DNA of 64,000 bases from Paenacidovorax caeni (GCF_001298675.1 NZ_CYIG01000007.1:186001-250000), one strand, 5' to 3'. Counted from the first letter of the stretch, positions 34,332-43,517 are shown. Numbers and translations: made by a program. Notes: a model not told the origin generated them from the letters alone.

Positions 34332-35668
34332 AGGAGTGCGCGGAAGTCGTTCACGTTGGTGTGGGTCGGCCCGGTGACGAACAGGTCGCCCAGCGGCTGG
34401 AAGAAGCCGCAGGCGTCGTTGCGGTCCAGGTGCGCGCCCAGGCGCAGGCCGAGGGCCTGGGCGCGTGCCAGGGTGTCGGGCGCCACATGGGCGCCGGCGT
34501 TGTCCTCCACGCCGTCGATGCCGTCGGTGTCGGCCGCCAGTGCCCACACCCCCGGCGCGCCCTGCAGCGCCTGCGCCAGCCCCAGGCAGAACTCGCCTGC
34601 GCGGCCACCGCGCCCCGGGGGCGTGCCCGGCGGCTGGGGGCGCAGGGTGACGGTGGTTTCCCCACCCGAAAGCAGCACACAGGGCCGCGTGAAAGGCTGG
34701 CCATGCCGCGCCACGGCGCGTGCCAGGGCGGCGTGCACTTTGCCCACCTCGCGCGACTCGCCCTCGATATCGTCTGACAGCACATGGGCCGCCAGGCCTG
34801 CGGCGCGTGCCGCCGTGGCCGCCGCCTGCAGCGATTGCCGCGGCGTGGCGATCAGGTGCACCGCGTGGCCGTGGAAGGCCGGGTCGCCCGGCTTCGGTGT
34901 TTCGCAGGCGCCGGCTTGCAGCGCTGCCCGTACGGGGGGCGGCACGTCGATACCGTAGCGCGCCAGGATGGCGAGCGCGTCGGCACAGGTGCTGGCATCG
35001 GGCACGGTGGGGCCGCTGGCGATGACCGAGGGGTCGTCGCCCGGTACATCGCTGATGCACAGCGTCACCACGCGCGCCGGCGCGCAGGCCGCAGCCAAGC
35101 GCCCGCCCTTGATGCGCGAGAGGTGCTTGCGCACGCTGTTCATCTCGCCGATGGTGGCACCGCTGGCCAGCAGGGCCTGGTTGATGCGCTGCTTGTCGGC
35201 CAGCGTCAGGCCTTCGCCGGGCAGCGTGAGCAGTGCCGAGCCGCCGCCCGAGACCAGGCACAGCACCAGGTCGCCGGCGCTCAGCCCCTGGGTCAGCGCC
35301 AGCATGCGCTCGGCGGCGGCCTGGCCGGCGGCATCGGGCACGGGGTGGGCAGCCTCGGCGACCTCGATGCGCTGCACCAGCCCGGCAGGGCGCGGCGGCG
35401 TGTGGCCATAGCGCGTGACCACCAGGCCAGACAGCGGCGCGTCCGCGGGCCACAGTGCCTCCAGTGCCTGGGCCATGGCGCCGGCGGCCTTGCCCGCGCC
35501 CAGCACCAGGGTGCGCCCGCCCGGGGCCGGCGGGGGCTGCAGGAACGCGCCCAGGGTGAAGCGTGGCAGCGCCTGGCGCACGGCCACGCCGTAGAGATGC
35601 TCCAGGAAGGCGCGCGGCGTGCGGAACGGGTCGGGGGTGGGGGTGGGGGCAAATGGGTGGGCGGTCAC
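34322..35668 (-). CDS. Glycerate 2-kinase (TtuD/GckA family, MOFRL domain)
   Basis: This protein of about 448 residues phosphorylates D-glycerate to 2-phosphoglycerate; older annotations call the family hydroxypyruvate reductase TtuD. The N-terminal domain has LVLGAGKAAGAMAQALE and VSGGGSALLTLPGEG, then NSVRKHLSRIKGGRLA. The C-terminal MOFRL domain shows LLSGGETTVTL, GRGGRAGEFCLGLA and ADTDGIDGVEDNAGAH. The GTG start at 35668 (VTAHPFAPTP) is preferred; the longer frame would begin at a GTG inside the GntR operator. It is divergent from the GntR gene, and its last codons come from a repeat. It works with hyi to turn glyoxylate-derived carbon into a glycolytic intermediate. Confidence 0.88.
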   Translation of the reverse strand: MTAHPFAPTPTPDPFRTPRAFLEHLYGVAVRQALPRFTLGAFLQPPPAPGGRTLVLGAGKAAGAMAQALEALWPADAPLSGLVVTRYGHTPPRPAGLVQRIEVAEAAHPVPDAAGQAAAERMLALTQGLSAGDLVLCLVSGGGSALLTLPGEGLTLADKQRINQALLASGATIGEMNSVRKHLSRIKGGRLAAACAPARVVTLCISDVPGDDPSVIASGPTVPDASTCADALAILARYGIDVPPPVRAALQAGACETPKPGDPAFHGHAVHLIATPRQSLQAAATAARAAGLAAHVLSDDIEGESREVGKVHAALARAVARHGQPFTRPCVLLSGGETTVTLRPQPPGTPPGRGGRAGEFCLGLAQALQGAPGVWALAADTDGIDGVEDNAGAHVAPDTLARAQALGLRLGAHLDRNDACGFFQPLGDLFVTGPTHTNVNDFRALLIL

Positions 35669-35730
35669 GGCATGTCTTTCGGCAGTTTCCGCCACGGTAT
35701 CAGGGGAAGTGCCTAGGTGTCGGTCTACCA

Positions 35731-35746
35731 AAAGTGTATACACATT
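35731..35746. promoter_or_regulatory. Palindromic GntR-type operator between glycerate kinase and gntR
   Basis: AAAGTGTATACACATT with the perfect core GTGTATACAC (35734-35743) lies midway in the divergent 103-bp region. A 13-base match (AAAAGTGTATACA) occurs on the opposite strand before the purine permease gene at 43663-43679. Confidence 0.7.
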
Positions 35747-35759
35747 CTGTCGCCGCCGT

Positions 35760-35765
35760 TATCAT
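35760..35765 (+). promoter_or_regulatory. -10 element of gntR, suggesting a leaderless mRNA
   Basis: TATCAT ends 6 bp before the gntR ATG, so the predicted transcription start coincides with the start codon. No Shine-Dalgarno sequence is present upstream of that ATG. Confidence 0.5.
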
Positions 35766-35771
35766 GCGGCC

Positions 35772-36437
35772 ATGGAAACGTCCACCACCAGTTTCATTGT
35801 CGAGAGCCTGACCCGGGCCATCGTCGAGCACCGGCTGCGCCCCGGCACCAAGCTGGCCGAGCAGAAGCTGGCCGACCACTTCGGCGTGTCGCGCACGCTG
35901 GTGCGCCAGGCGCTGTTCCAGCTGTCGCAAAACCGCCTGATCCGCCTGGAGCCCGCGCGCGGCGCCTTCGTGGCCGCGCCCTCGGTGGAAGAGGCCAAGC
36001 AGGTGTTTGCCGTGCGCCGCATGCTGGAGACGGAGATGACGCGTGCCTTCGTGCGCGAGGTCACGCCCGCCAAGGTGCGCGCCCTGCGCGAACACGTGGC
36101 GCGCGAGAAGGCCGCCGTTGCACAGGACGATGTGCCCGGCCGCACCGAGCTGCTGGGCGACTTCCACGTCTGCATGGCCGAGCTGATGGGCAACCAGGTG
36201 CTGGCGCAGCTGCTGGGCGAGCTGATCTCGCGCTGCGCGCTCATCACCCTGATGTACCAGAGCGCCAGCGCTGCCGAGCACTCGCACGAAGAGCATGCCG
36301 AGATCGTCAAGGCGCTGGCGGCGCGCGACGAGGCGCTGGCCGTGCGGCTCATGCAGGAGCACCTGCAGAACGTCGAGGCCAGCCTGACCTTCGAGCGCGA
36401 GCAGCCGGTCAACGAACTGTCTTTAGCCCTTTCCTGA
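35772..36437 (+). CDS. GntR family transcriptional regulator (FCD/FadR subfamily) of purine catabolism
   Basis: This 221-residue regulator has an N-terminal winged helix (VESLTRAIVEHRLRPGTKLAEQKLADHFGVSRTLVRQALFQLSQNRLIRLEPARGAFVA) and a C-terminal FCD ligand domain with the usual metal-binding His pattern (FHVCMAEL, HSHEEHAEIVKAL). It sits at the head of the allantoin genes and is divergent from glycerate kinase, with a palindromic operator between. It probably represses these genes until a purine breakdown product is present; the ligand is unknown. puuE begins 13 bp after its stop, so it is cotranscribed with at least part of the pathway. Which genes it controls is inferred from the shared operator. 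Confidence 0.87.
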   Translation: METSTTSFIVESLTRAIVEHRLRPGTKLAEQKLADHFGVSRTLVRQALFQLSQNRLIRLEPARGAFVAAPSVEEAKQVFAVRRMLETEMTRAFVREVTPAKVRALREHVAREKAAVAQDDVPGRTELLGDFHVCMAELMGNQVLAQLLGELISRCALITLMYQSASAAEHSHEEHAEIVKALAARDEALAVRLMQEHLQNVEASLTFEREQPVNELSLALS

Positions 36438-36450
36438 GGCATTTGCGCAC

Positions 36451-37416
36451 ATGAACTCCTCCGCCGTTTACGACGCCACCGCTGCCTATCCACGCGACCT
36501 GATCGGCTACGGCCGCACGCCCCCGCACGCCCGCTGGCCCGGCGGCGCGCGCGTGGCGGTGCAGTTTTTACTGAACTACGAAGAGGGGGGCGAGAACTGC
36601 GTGCTGCATGGCGACCCGGCCAGCGAGCAGTTCCTGTCGGAGATGTTCAACCCGGCGGCCTACCCCGAGCGCCACATGAGCATGGAGGGCATTTACGAGT
36701 ACGGCGCCCGTGCCGGCGTGTGGCGCATCCTGCGCGAGTTTGAAAAGCGCGGCCTGCCGCTCACCGTGTTTGGCGTGGCCACGGCACTGCAGCGCCATCG
36801 CGAGGTGGCCCAGGCCTTTGCCGAGCTGGGCCACGAGGTGGCTTGCCACGGCCTGAAGTGGATCCACTACCAGAACGTGCCCGAGGCGGTGGAGCGCGCC
36901 CACATGGCGCAGTGCATGGAAATCTTCGACACGCTCTACGGCCAGGGCGGCGACCACGGCCTGGGCTGGTACACCGGCCGCGACAGCCCCAACACCCACC
37001 GCCTGGTGGCCGATGACGGGCGCTTTGCCTACGACAGCGACTACTACGGCGACGACCTGCCGTTCTGGATGAAAGTGGCCAAGAGCGACGGCAGCGCGCA
37101 CCACCAACTGGTGGTGCCCTACACGCTGGATGTGAACGACATGCGCTTTGCGCTGCCCCAGGGCTACTCGCACGCCGACCCGTTCTTCCAGTACATGAAG
37201 GACACGTTCGACGCGCTCTACGCCGAGGGCGACCCGGCCGGCGACAACGCGCCCAAGATGATGAGCATCGGCATGCACTGCCGCCTGCTGGGGCGGCCCG
37301 GGCGCATCACGGCGCTGCAGCGCTTTCTGGACCACATCCAGGCGCACAACAAGGTGTGGATTTGCCGCCGCATTGACCTGGCGCGCCACTGGGCGCAGTT
37401 GTATCCGGCACCGTGA
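36451..37416 (+). CDS. puuE: Allantoinase PuuE
   Basis: This 321-residue protein of the polysaccharide deacetylase (NodB-like) family opens the hydantoin ring of allantoin to allantoate. It is the metal-independent PuuE type, unrelated to classical allantoinase AllB. Family stretches are YPRDLIGYGRTPPHARWPGGARVAVQFLLNYEEGGENCVLHGD, FGVATALQRH, EVACHGLKWIHYQ and WYTGRDSPNTHRLV. Length and sequence are normal for PuuE. It lies between the GntR gene and the UraD-AllC gene, which acts before and after it in the pathway. Confidence 0.94.
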   Translation: MNSSAVYDATAAYPRDLIGYGRTPPHARWPGGARVAVQFLLNYEEGGENCVLHGDPASEQFLSEMFNPAAYPERHMSMEGIYEYGARAGVWRILREFEKRGLPLTVFGVATALQRHREVAQAFAELGHEVACHGLKWIHYQNVPEAVERAHMAQCMEIFDTLYGQGGDHGLGWYTGRDSPNTHRLVADDGRFAYDSDYYGDDLPFWMKVAKSDGSAHHQLVVPYTLDVNDMRFALPQGYSHADPFFQYMKDTFDALYAEGDPAGDNAPKMMSIGMHCRLLGRPGRITALQRFLDHIQAHNKVWICRRIDLARHWAQLYPAP

Positions 37417-37432
37417 ATGCGCTGATTTCAGA

Positions 37433-37486
37433 AGAAAAGTGCCTCTGGCCCTTGCTGGATAAGCGCTAGCAGCTCCTATTTTTGAG
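37433..37486. repeat. Dispersed palindromic repeat, copy 9
   Basis: AAAAGTGCCTCTGGCCCTTG then AAGCGCTAGCAGCTCCTATT. It lies between puuE and the uraD-allC gene and ends 10 bp before the latter's ATG. Confidence 0.72.
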
Positions 37487-37496
37487 AGTGAGACCC

Positions 37497-39272
37497 ATGC
37501 CCCTGACCCTGCAAGAACTCAACGCCGCCACGCCCGAAGCAGCCGCGCAGATGCTCGACGGACTGTACGAGCACACGCCCTGGATTGCAGCCCAGGCCCT
37601 GGCGGCGCGGCCATTTGGCTCGCTCGCGGCGCTCAAGCACGCCATGGTGCGCGTGCTGGCACAGGCACCGCGCGAAGCCCAGGTGGCGCTGGTACGCGCC
37701 CACCCCGAGCTGGCGGGCAAGGCCATGGTGGCGCAAACGCTCACGGCCGAGTCGACCAACGAGCAGAGCAAGGCCGGGCTCACGCAGTGCACGCCCGAGG
37801 AGTTTGCGCGCATCCAGCAGCTCAACGCCGACTACAACGCGCGTTTTGGCTTCCCGTTCATCCTGGCGGTGCGCGGGCCGCGCGGCACGGGGCTCGCCAA
37901 GCAGGAGATCATCGACACCTTTGCGCGCCGCCTGGACAACCCGCCCGACTTCGAGCTGGCCGAGGCGCTGCGCAACATCCACCGCATTGCCGAGATCCGG
38001 CTGAACGACAAGTTCGGCGTGGTGCCCCAGCTCGGCAACGACGTGTGGGACTGGCAGGAAAAGCTGGCGCAGCACAGCGACCCGGGCTATGCCGAGAAAG
38101 GCCAGCTCACGGTCACCTACCTCACCGACGCCCACCGCGCCTGCGCCCAGCGCATCAGCCACTGGATGCACGACTGCGGTTTTGACGAGGTGGAGATCGA
38201 CGCCGTGGGCAACGTGGTGGGGCGCTACCACCCGGCGGTGGCGGGGGCCAAGTATTTGCTGACGGGCAGCCACTACGACACCGTGCGCAACGGCGGCAAG
38301 TACGACGGGCGCTTGGGCATTTTTGTGCCCATGGCGAGCGTGCGCGAACTGCGCCGTGCCGGCCGCCGCCTGCCCTTTGGCGTGGAGGTGGTGGCCTTCG
38401 CCGAGGAAGAGGGCCAGCGCTACAAAGCCACGTTCCTGGGCTCGGGGGCACTGATTGGCGACTTCCAGCCCGCCTGGCTGGAGCAAAAAGATGCCGACGG
38501 CATCACCCTGCGCCAGGCCATGCAGCACGCGGGCCTGTGCATTGACGACATCCCGAAGCTGCGCCGCGATCCCGCGCGCTACCTGGGCTTCGTCGAGGTG
38601 CACATCGAACAGGGGCCGGTGCTCAATGGGCTGGACCTGCCGCTGGGCATCGTCACCTCCATCAACGGCAGCGCGCGCTACGTGTGCGAGATGCTGGGCA
38701 TGGCCAGCCATGCCGGCACCACGCCCATGGACCAGCGCCGCGACGCCGCCACCGGCGTGGCCGAGCTGGCGCTGTACCTGGAAAAGCGCGCCGCCCGGGA
38801 TGGCGACAGCGTGGCCACCATCGGCCAGCTGCAGGTGCCGTCGGGTTCGGTCAACGTGGTGCCGGGGCGCTGCCAGTTCTCGCTCGACCTGCGCGCGCCC
38901 ACCGACGCGCAGCGCGACGCCCTGGTTGCCGATGTGCTGGCCGAGCTGGCCGCCATCGCCGCGCGCCGCGGGCTGCGCTACACGGCCGAGCTGTCGATGA
39001 AGGCCTCGGCCGCGCCCAGCAGCGCGCCGTGGCAGCAGCGCTGGGAACGCGCCGTGCAGGCCCTGGGCGTGCCGCTGCACCGCATGCCCAGCGGTGCCGG
39101 CCACGACGCCATGAAGCTGCACGAGGTCATGCCCCAGGCCATGCTGTTTGTGCGCGGCCTGAACGGCGGCATCAGCCACAACCCGCTGGAAAGCACCACG
39201 AGCGACGACATGCAGCTGGCCGTCGACGCCTTTACCCATGTCCTGAACCAGATCGCCACGGAAACCCCATGA
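37497..39272 (+). CDS. Fused OHCU decarboxylase (UraD) and allantoate amidohydrolase (AllC)
   Basis: This 591-residue two-enzyme protein spans ureide breakdown. Residues 1 to about 168 are 2-oxo-4-hydroxy-4-carboxy-5-ureidoimidazoline decarboxylase, with ALVRAHPELAGKAM (catalytic His) and LTAESTNEQSKAGL. UraD yields S-allantoin. From about residue 175 the protein is an M20-family allantoate amidohydrolase or close carbamoylase, with metal ligands in TGSHYDTVRNGGKYDGRLGI, FAEEEGQRYKATFLGS and VHIEQGPVL, and the dimerisation domain at ASHAGTTPMDQRRDA. The ATG at 37497 (MPLTLQELN) is the likely start. Its stop overlaps the next gene's ATG. PuuE provides the step between the two fused activities. 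Confidence 0.9.
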   Translation: MPLTLQELNAATPEAAAQMLDGLYEHTPWIAAQALAARPFGSLAALKHAMVRVLAQAPREAQVALVRAHPELAGKAMVAQTLTAESTNEQSKAGLTQCTPEEFARIQQLNADYNARFGFPFILAVRGPRGTGLAKQEIIDTFARRLDNPPDFELAEALRNIHRIAEIRLNDKFGVVPQLGNDVWDWQEKLAQHSDPGYAEKGQLTVTYLTDAHRACAQRISHWMHDCGFDEVEIDAVGNVVGRYHPAVAGAKYLLTGSHYDTVRNGGKYDGRLGIFVPMASVRELRRAGRRLPFGVEVVAFAEEEGQRYKATFLGSGALIGDFQPAWLEQKDADGITLRQAMQHAGLCIDDIPKLRRDPARYLGFVEVHIEQGPVLNGLDLPLGIVTSINGSARYVCEMLGMASHAGTTPMDQRRDAATGVAELALYLEKRAARDGDSVATIGQLQVPSGSVNVVPGRCQFSLDLRAPTDAQRDALVADVLAELAAIAARRGLRYTAELSMKASAAPSSAPWQQRWERAVQALGVPLHRMPSGAGHDAMKLHEVMPQAMLFVRGLNGGISHNPLESTTSDDMQLAVDAFTHVLNQIATETP

Positions 39273-40522
39273 CTACCTACGAACAACTCGACGCCTGGAT
39301 CGACCAGCACTTCGATGAGCAGGTGCGCTTCCTGCAGGAACTGGTGCGCGTGCCCACCGATACCCCGCCGGGCAACAACGCGCCGCATGCCGAGCGCACT
39401 GCCGAGCTGGTCAAGGGCTTCGGTTTCGAAGCCGAAAAGCACCCCGTGCCCGAGGACCAGGTGCGTGCCTACGGCATGGCGTCGATCACCAACCTGATCG
39501 TGCGCCGCCCCTACGGCGGCGGTGGCAAAACCATTGCGCTGAACGCCCACGGCGACGTGGTGCCGCCGGGCGAGGGCTGGTCGCACGACCCCTACGGCGC
39601 CGAGATCGTGGACGGCAAGATGTACGGCCGCGCCACGGCGGTGAGCAAGAGCGACTTTTCCACCTTCACCTTCGCCGTGCGTGCCCTCGAAGCCGTGGCC
39701 AAGCCCGCGAAGGGCGCGGTGGAGCTGCATTTCACCTACGACGAAGAGTTCGGCGGCGAACTCGGCCCCGGCTGGCTGCTGGCCCAGGGCCTGACAAAGC
39801 CCGATTTGATGGTGGCCGCTGGCTTCAGCTACGAGGTGGTGACGGCCCACAACGGCTGCCTGCAGATGGAGGTGACGGTGCACGGCAAGATGGCCCACGC
39901 CGCCGTGCCGCACACCGGGGTGGACGCGCTGCAGGGCGCCGTGGCCATCATGAACGCGCTGTACGCCGAGAACGTGAAGTACCAGCAGTTGACGTCCAAG
40001 GTGGCGGGCATCAAGCACCCGTACCTGAACATCGGCCGCATTGAAGGCGGCACCAACACCAACGTGATCCCGGGCAAGGTGGTGCTCAAGCTCGACCGCC
40101 GCATGATCCCCGAGGAAAACCCTGCCGCGGTGGAAGCCAGCATCCGCGCCGTGATCGCCCAGGCGGTGGACGCCTTCAATGCCCAGCGCGGCTATGCAGG
40201 CGAGGACGCCGTGCGCGCAGACATCAAGCGCCTGCTGCTGGCTAACGCCATGACGCCGCTGCCCGGTAACCAGCCGCTGGTGGACGCCATCCAGAAGCAC
40301 GGCGAGGCCGTGTTTGGCGCCCGCCCCCCGGCGGTGGGCACGCCGCTGTACACCGACGTGCGCCTGTACGTGGAGCGCGGCATCCCTGGCGTGATCTACG
40401 GTGCGGGCCCGCGCACGGTGCTTGAGTCGCACGCCAAGCGCGCGGATGAGCGCCTTGATCTGGAAGACCTGCGCCGCGCCACCAAGGTGGTGGCGCGCAC
40501 GCTGCACGACCTGCTGGGCTGA
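39269..40522 (+). CDS. M20-family metallohydrolase of the purine cluster
   Basis: This 417-residue ArgE/DapE-like hydrolase is coupled to the uraD-allC gene by an ATGA overlap. The first metal motif LNAHGDVVPPGEGW and the catalytic EE in TYDEEFGGELG are present. However, the usual metal-bridging Asp motif (GRGxxDxKGG) reads GRATAVSKSDF here, so the Asp before the Lys is replaced. The dimerisation domain and the later His in ESHAKRADERLD are present. The cluster lacks a visible ureidoglycolate lyase or ureidoglycine enzyme, so this protein may hydrolyse a ureide such as ureidoglycolate; that is inference. An unrelated N-acyl amino acid or peptide is also possible. Confidence 0.75.
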   Translation: MTTYEQLDAWIDQHFDEQVRFLQELVRVPTDTPPGNNAPHAERTAELVKGFGFEAEKHPVPEDQVRAYGMASITNLIVRRPYGGGGKTIALNAHGDVVPPGEGWSHDPYGAEIVDGKMYGRATAVSKSDFSTFTFAVRALEAVAKPAKGAVELHFTYDEEFGGELGPGWLLAQGLTKPDLMVAAGFSYEVVTAHNGCLQMEVTVHGKMAHAAVPHTGVDALQGAVAIMNALYAENVKYQQLTSKVAGIKHPYLNIGRIEGGTNTNVIPGKVVLKLDRRMIPEENPAAVEASIRAVIAQAVDAFNAQRGYAGEDAVRADIKRLLLANAMTPLPGNQPLVDAIQKHGEAVFGARPPAVGTPLYTDVRLYVERGIPGVIYGAGPRTVLESHAKRADERLDLEDLRRATKVVARTLHDLLG

Positions 40523-40534
40523 CGGTCTTTTGCT

Positions 40535-40590
40535 CCTGAAAAATGAGCTGCTAGCGCTTGCTGGGTAAGCGCTAGCGCCTTATTTGGCTC
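40535..40590. repeat. Dispersed palindromic repeat, copy 10
   Basis: GAAAAATGAGCTGCTAGCGC, TTGCTGGGT, then AAGCGCTAGCGCCTTATTTG. It separates the converging M20 and GGDEF/EAL genes and contains the stop codon of the latter (TAG, 40574-40572) with its last codons. Confidence 0.8.
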
Positions 40591-41770
40591 AAACTTCGTA
40601 GCGCGGTATCGACGGCCACCGGGCGCCCATACAGCCAGCCCTGTGCCAGCTCCACGCCGTAGGCGTGCAGCGCCTCGTGCTGCGCTTGTGTCTCCACGCC
40701 CTCGGCCAGCACGCGGCAGCCCAGCTGGTGCAGTTGCGCCACGGTGTGGGCGATGTCCGCGTCGAGCGGGCCCCCCTGGCCTGCGTGGCGCACCACGGTA
40801 ATGCACAGCTTGGCGATGTCGGGCTGCAGCACGCGCGCGGTATCCAGGTCGGCAAAGCCGCACCCGGTGTCGTCCAGCGCCAGGCCGACGTTCTGCGCGC
40901 GCAGGCTGGACACGGCCTCAGACAGCTCCAGGGCACCGTCCAGAGGCAGGTGCTCGGTCAGTTCAAGCAGCACGTCCTGGCGCCCCCCCAGCGGTAGCCT
41001 CTGCGCGGCACAGGCCAAGGCCTGCGGGCCCAGGTTGACGCTCAAAAAACAGCCTGGCGGCAGCCGCCCCTGGGTGCGCTGCAGCGCCAGCGTGGCGCTG
41101 TGCAGCTCCATGTCCAGCGTACGGCCGCAGGCGCTGGCGGCGGCGAAGAGCCGGTCCGGCGACTCCAGTACGCTGCCTTGCGGCCCCCGGGACAGCGCTT
41201 CGTAGCCGACGATGGCCCGGTCGTGCAGGCGCACGATGGGCTGCAGCAGTGTGCGCATGCCCTGCGGCCCGGCCAGCAGGTCTGCCACGAGCGCTGCTGT
41301 GTTTTCCCCCGAGACGCCGCAAGGCGGGGAGTGCGGCGCGGACTGCAGCCAGTCAGGTGGGCATTGGCCACCGTGCGCGGCCCAGGTATCGGCCGCCAAT
41401 GGGCGCGCCAGCAAGACCAGCGGCATGCGCATGCCCGTGCCGGTGCCCAGTACCTGGGCCGGCAGCGGCTGTGCCCTGCAGCCTCAATGGCGCTGCAGGT
41501 TTCCTGCAGGTCGCGCACCAGCGTGCTGCGGCGCAGGCGAAACAGCATCGACCAGCGCCCAGCCGCGTCCTGCCGGTGCTGCGCCACGATCTCGTGCTGG
41601 GCCAGCAGGCGGCGCATCAGCGCACCGGCGGCATCGCCCAGTTCGCGCAGTGCCAGCTGCGCAGCCTGCACACCGAAGATGGCCTCCAGGCGCGCCGCGC
41701 TGGGCATGGCGATGGCCAGCACTGCGGTGGCCGGCGGGGTCTGGCCGTCAGAAAGATTCCCACTCGGCAT
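40572..41770 (-). pseudogene. Degenerate GGDEF plus EAL domain protein, split by a one-base frameshift
   Basis: Two overlapping frames together make one protein of about 399 residues if a single missing base is restored between about 41432 and 41483. The first frame (start 41770, [13 protein letters not shown]) gives about 95 residues resembling a degenerate GGDEF domain (LAIAMPSAARLEAIFGVQAAQLALREL). The second frame gives an EAL domain with GYEALSRGP, SVNLGPQAL, LELTEHLPL, LALDDTGCGFADLD and LAEGVETQAQHEAL. The key acidic residues for cyclic-di-GMP hydrolysis seem present, though the loop-6 motif is altered. The start overlaps the chemoreceptor gene's end by 23 bp. The frameshift may be a sequence error; the protein would otherwise lack its N-terminus. 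Confidence 0.75.
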
Positions 41771-43517
41771 CGTGGCTCTCCTGCGTGCTGCGGCGGGCTT
41801 GGGGCAGCTTGGCCGGTGCGGCGCGCAGCGCCGGGGGGCGGGGCTGCGGCGTGCCTGCGGCGGGCAAGGGCTTGGCCGCTGCCGGCAGCGGCCGCGCCGT
41901 GGCTGTGCGCGGTGGCGTGGATGCGGTGCGTGCTGGCATCCGGGCCTGCCCGTCGCCGTCGAGCGTGAAGACGCTCACCGCCGTGGCCAGCTGCGCGGCT
42001 TGCTGCTGCAGGGCTTCAGCGGCGGCTGCGCTTTGCTCGACCAGGGCCGCATTCTGCTGCGTGGCGCTGTCGAGCTGGGTGACGACGCTGCCGACCTGTG
42101 CGATGCCCTCGGTCTGCTCGGCCGTGGCGGCGCTGATCTGCGCGATCAGACCGGCCACACGCTGTGCCTGGTCCACGATGTCGGTCATGGTGGCGCCGGC
42201 GTCGCCCACCAGGCGCGAGCCTTCCTCGACCTTGGCGACGCTGTTGTCGATCAGTGCCTTGATTTCACGCGCCGCAGCGGCGGAGCGCTGGGCCAGCGAG
42301 CGCACCTCGCCCGCTACCACGGCAAAGCCCCGGCCCTGCTCGCCTGCGCGCGCGGCTTCCACGGCGGCGTTCAGCGCCAGGATGTTGGTCTGGAAGGCGA
42401 TGCCGTCGATCACGCCGATGATGTCGCCGATCCTGCGCGAGCTGGCGGTGATCTCATGCATGGTGCTCACCACTTCGCCGACGACGACGCCGCCCTTGTG
42501 CGCGGTCTCGCTGGCGGATGCGGCCAGCTGCGTGGCCTGGCGTGCCGAGTCGGCGTTGTTCCGGACCGAAGCGGTCATTTGCGCCATCGACGATGTCGCT
42601 TGCTGCAGGCTGGCGGCCTGCGCCTCGGTGCGCTGCAGCAGCCCGGTGTTGCCGCTGGCGATTTCCTGCGAGCCCGTGGTCACTGCGTTGGATGCCTGGC
42701 GCACCTGGCCGACCACGGCGGCCAGACTGGCCTGCATGGCACCCAGCGAGGCCAGTACGCTGCCGGGGCGCGCTTGCGCAGCACCCGCCACCGGGCCGAG
42801 GTCGCCCTGCGCCACGTGGTGCGCCACTTCGGCGAGCGCACGCGGCTCGGCGCCGAGCTGGCGCAGGATGCTGCGCGCCACGATCCATGCCACCGCACCG
42901 CTGAGCAGCAATGCCAGCACCAGCGCCGTGAGCATCACGGCCAAGAAGCCGCCCGCCTGCTCCAGCGCGGTGCGGTTCTCGGCCTGGATACGGGCTTCCT
43001 CGAAGTCGATGAGCTGGTTGATCGCTGCCAGCCACTGCACGTACTGGGGCTTGGCCTGCTGCCACAGCGCCTCGCGCGCGGCGGCATCCCCCGCCTCGGC
43101 CTGGGCAATGATGGCCTGGGTGGTGGCAACCGCCTTGGCCTCGATGGCGCGGATGTCGGCATACAGGCGCGCCAGCTCGGGCGCGGCGCCTGGCCTTGCA
43201 ATGAGCTTTTCCAGCGGGCCGGCGGATTCTGCGTAGAAGGCGGCCAGGGCGGCGATGGTGGCGATCTCCTTTTGCCGCTCGGCCGGCGTGTTGCCGAGCA
43301 CGACGTCGCGCACCGCGATGGAGCGGTCATGCGCTGATCCACGGAAGTTGATGGCGTAGCGCTGCACCTGCACGTGTTCTTCGCTGTTGGCACGCAGCGC
43401 GCCGTTGATGCGCTCGACCTTGGCCATGGCGATGCCGGTGACGACGGCCAGCAGTGCCAGGATCAGACCAAACCCTGCATACAGGCGCGCAGCGACGCTC
43501 ATTTGGGAAAACGGCAT
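41748..43517 (-). CDS. Methyl-accepting chemotaxis protein with CheR/CheB-tether tail
   Basis: This 589-residue chemoreceptor has an N-terminal membrane segment ([22 protein letters not shown]), a periplasmic four-helix bundle sensor of about 160 residues and a second membrane segment ([26 protein letters not shown]). A HAMP-like region and the long signalling coiled coil follow, with the hairpin tip [39 protein letters not shown]. It ends in an Ala/Pro-rich linker and EWESF, which fits the WxxF-type pentapeptide that tethers CheR and CheB. Its position between purine-degradation genes and a purine permease suggests, but does not prove, that it senses a purine-related compound. A strong promoter lies at 43550-43577. 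Confidence 0.92.
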   Translation of the reverse strand: MPFSQMSVAARLYAGFGLILALLAVVTGIAMAKVERINGALRANSEEHVQVQRYAINFRGSAHDRSIAVRDVVLGNTPAERQKEIATIAALAAFYAESAGPLEKLIARPGAAPELARLYADIRAIEAKAVATTQAIIAQAEAGDAAAREALWQQAKPQYVQWLAAINQLIDFEEARIQAENRTALEQAGGFLAVMLTALVLALLLSGAVAWIVARSILRQLGAEPRALAEVAHHVAQGDLGPVAGAAQARPGSVLASLGAMQASLAAVVGQVRQASNAVTTGSQEIASGNTGLLQRTEAQAASLQQATSSMAQMTASVRNNADSARQATQLAASASETAHKGGVVVGEVVSTMHEITASSRRIGDIIGVIDGIAFQTNILALNAAVEAARAGEQGRGFAVVAGEVRSLAQRSAAAAREIKALIDNSVAKVEEGSRLVGDAGATMTDIVDQAQRVAGLIAQISAATAEQTEGIAQVGSVVTQLDSATQQNAALVEQSAAAAEALQQQAAQLATAVSVFTLDGDGQARMPARTASTPPRTATARPLPAAAKPLPAAGTPQPRPPALRAAPAKLPQARRSTQESHDAEWESF

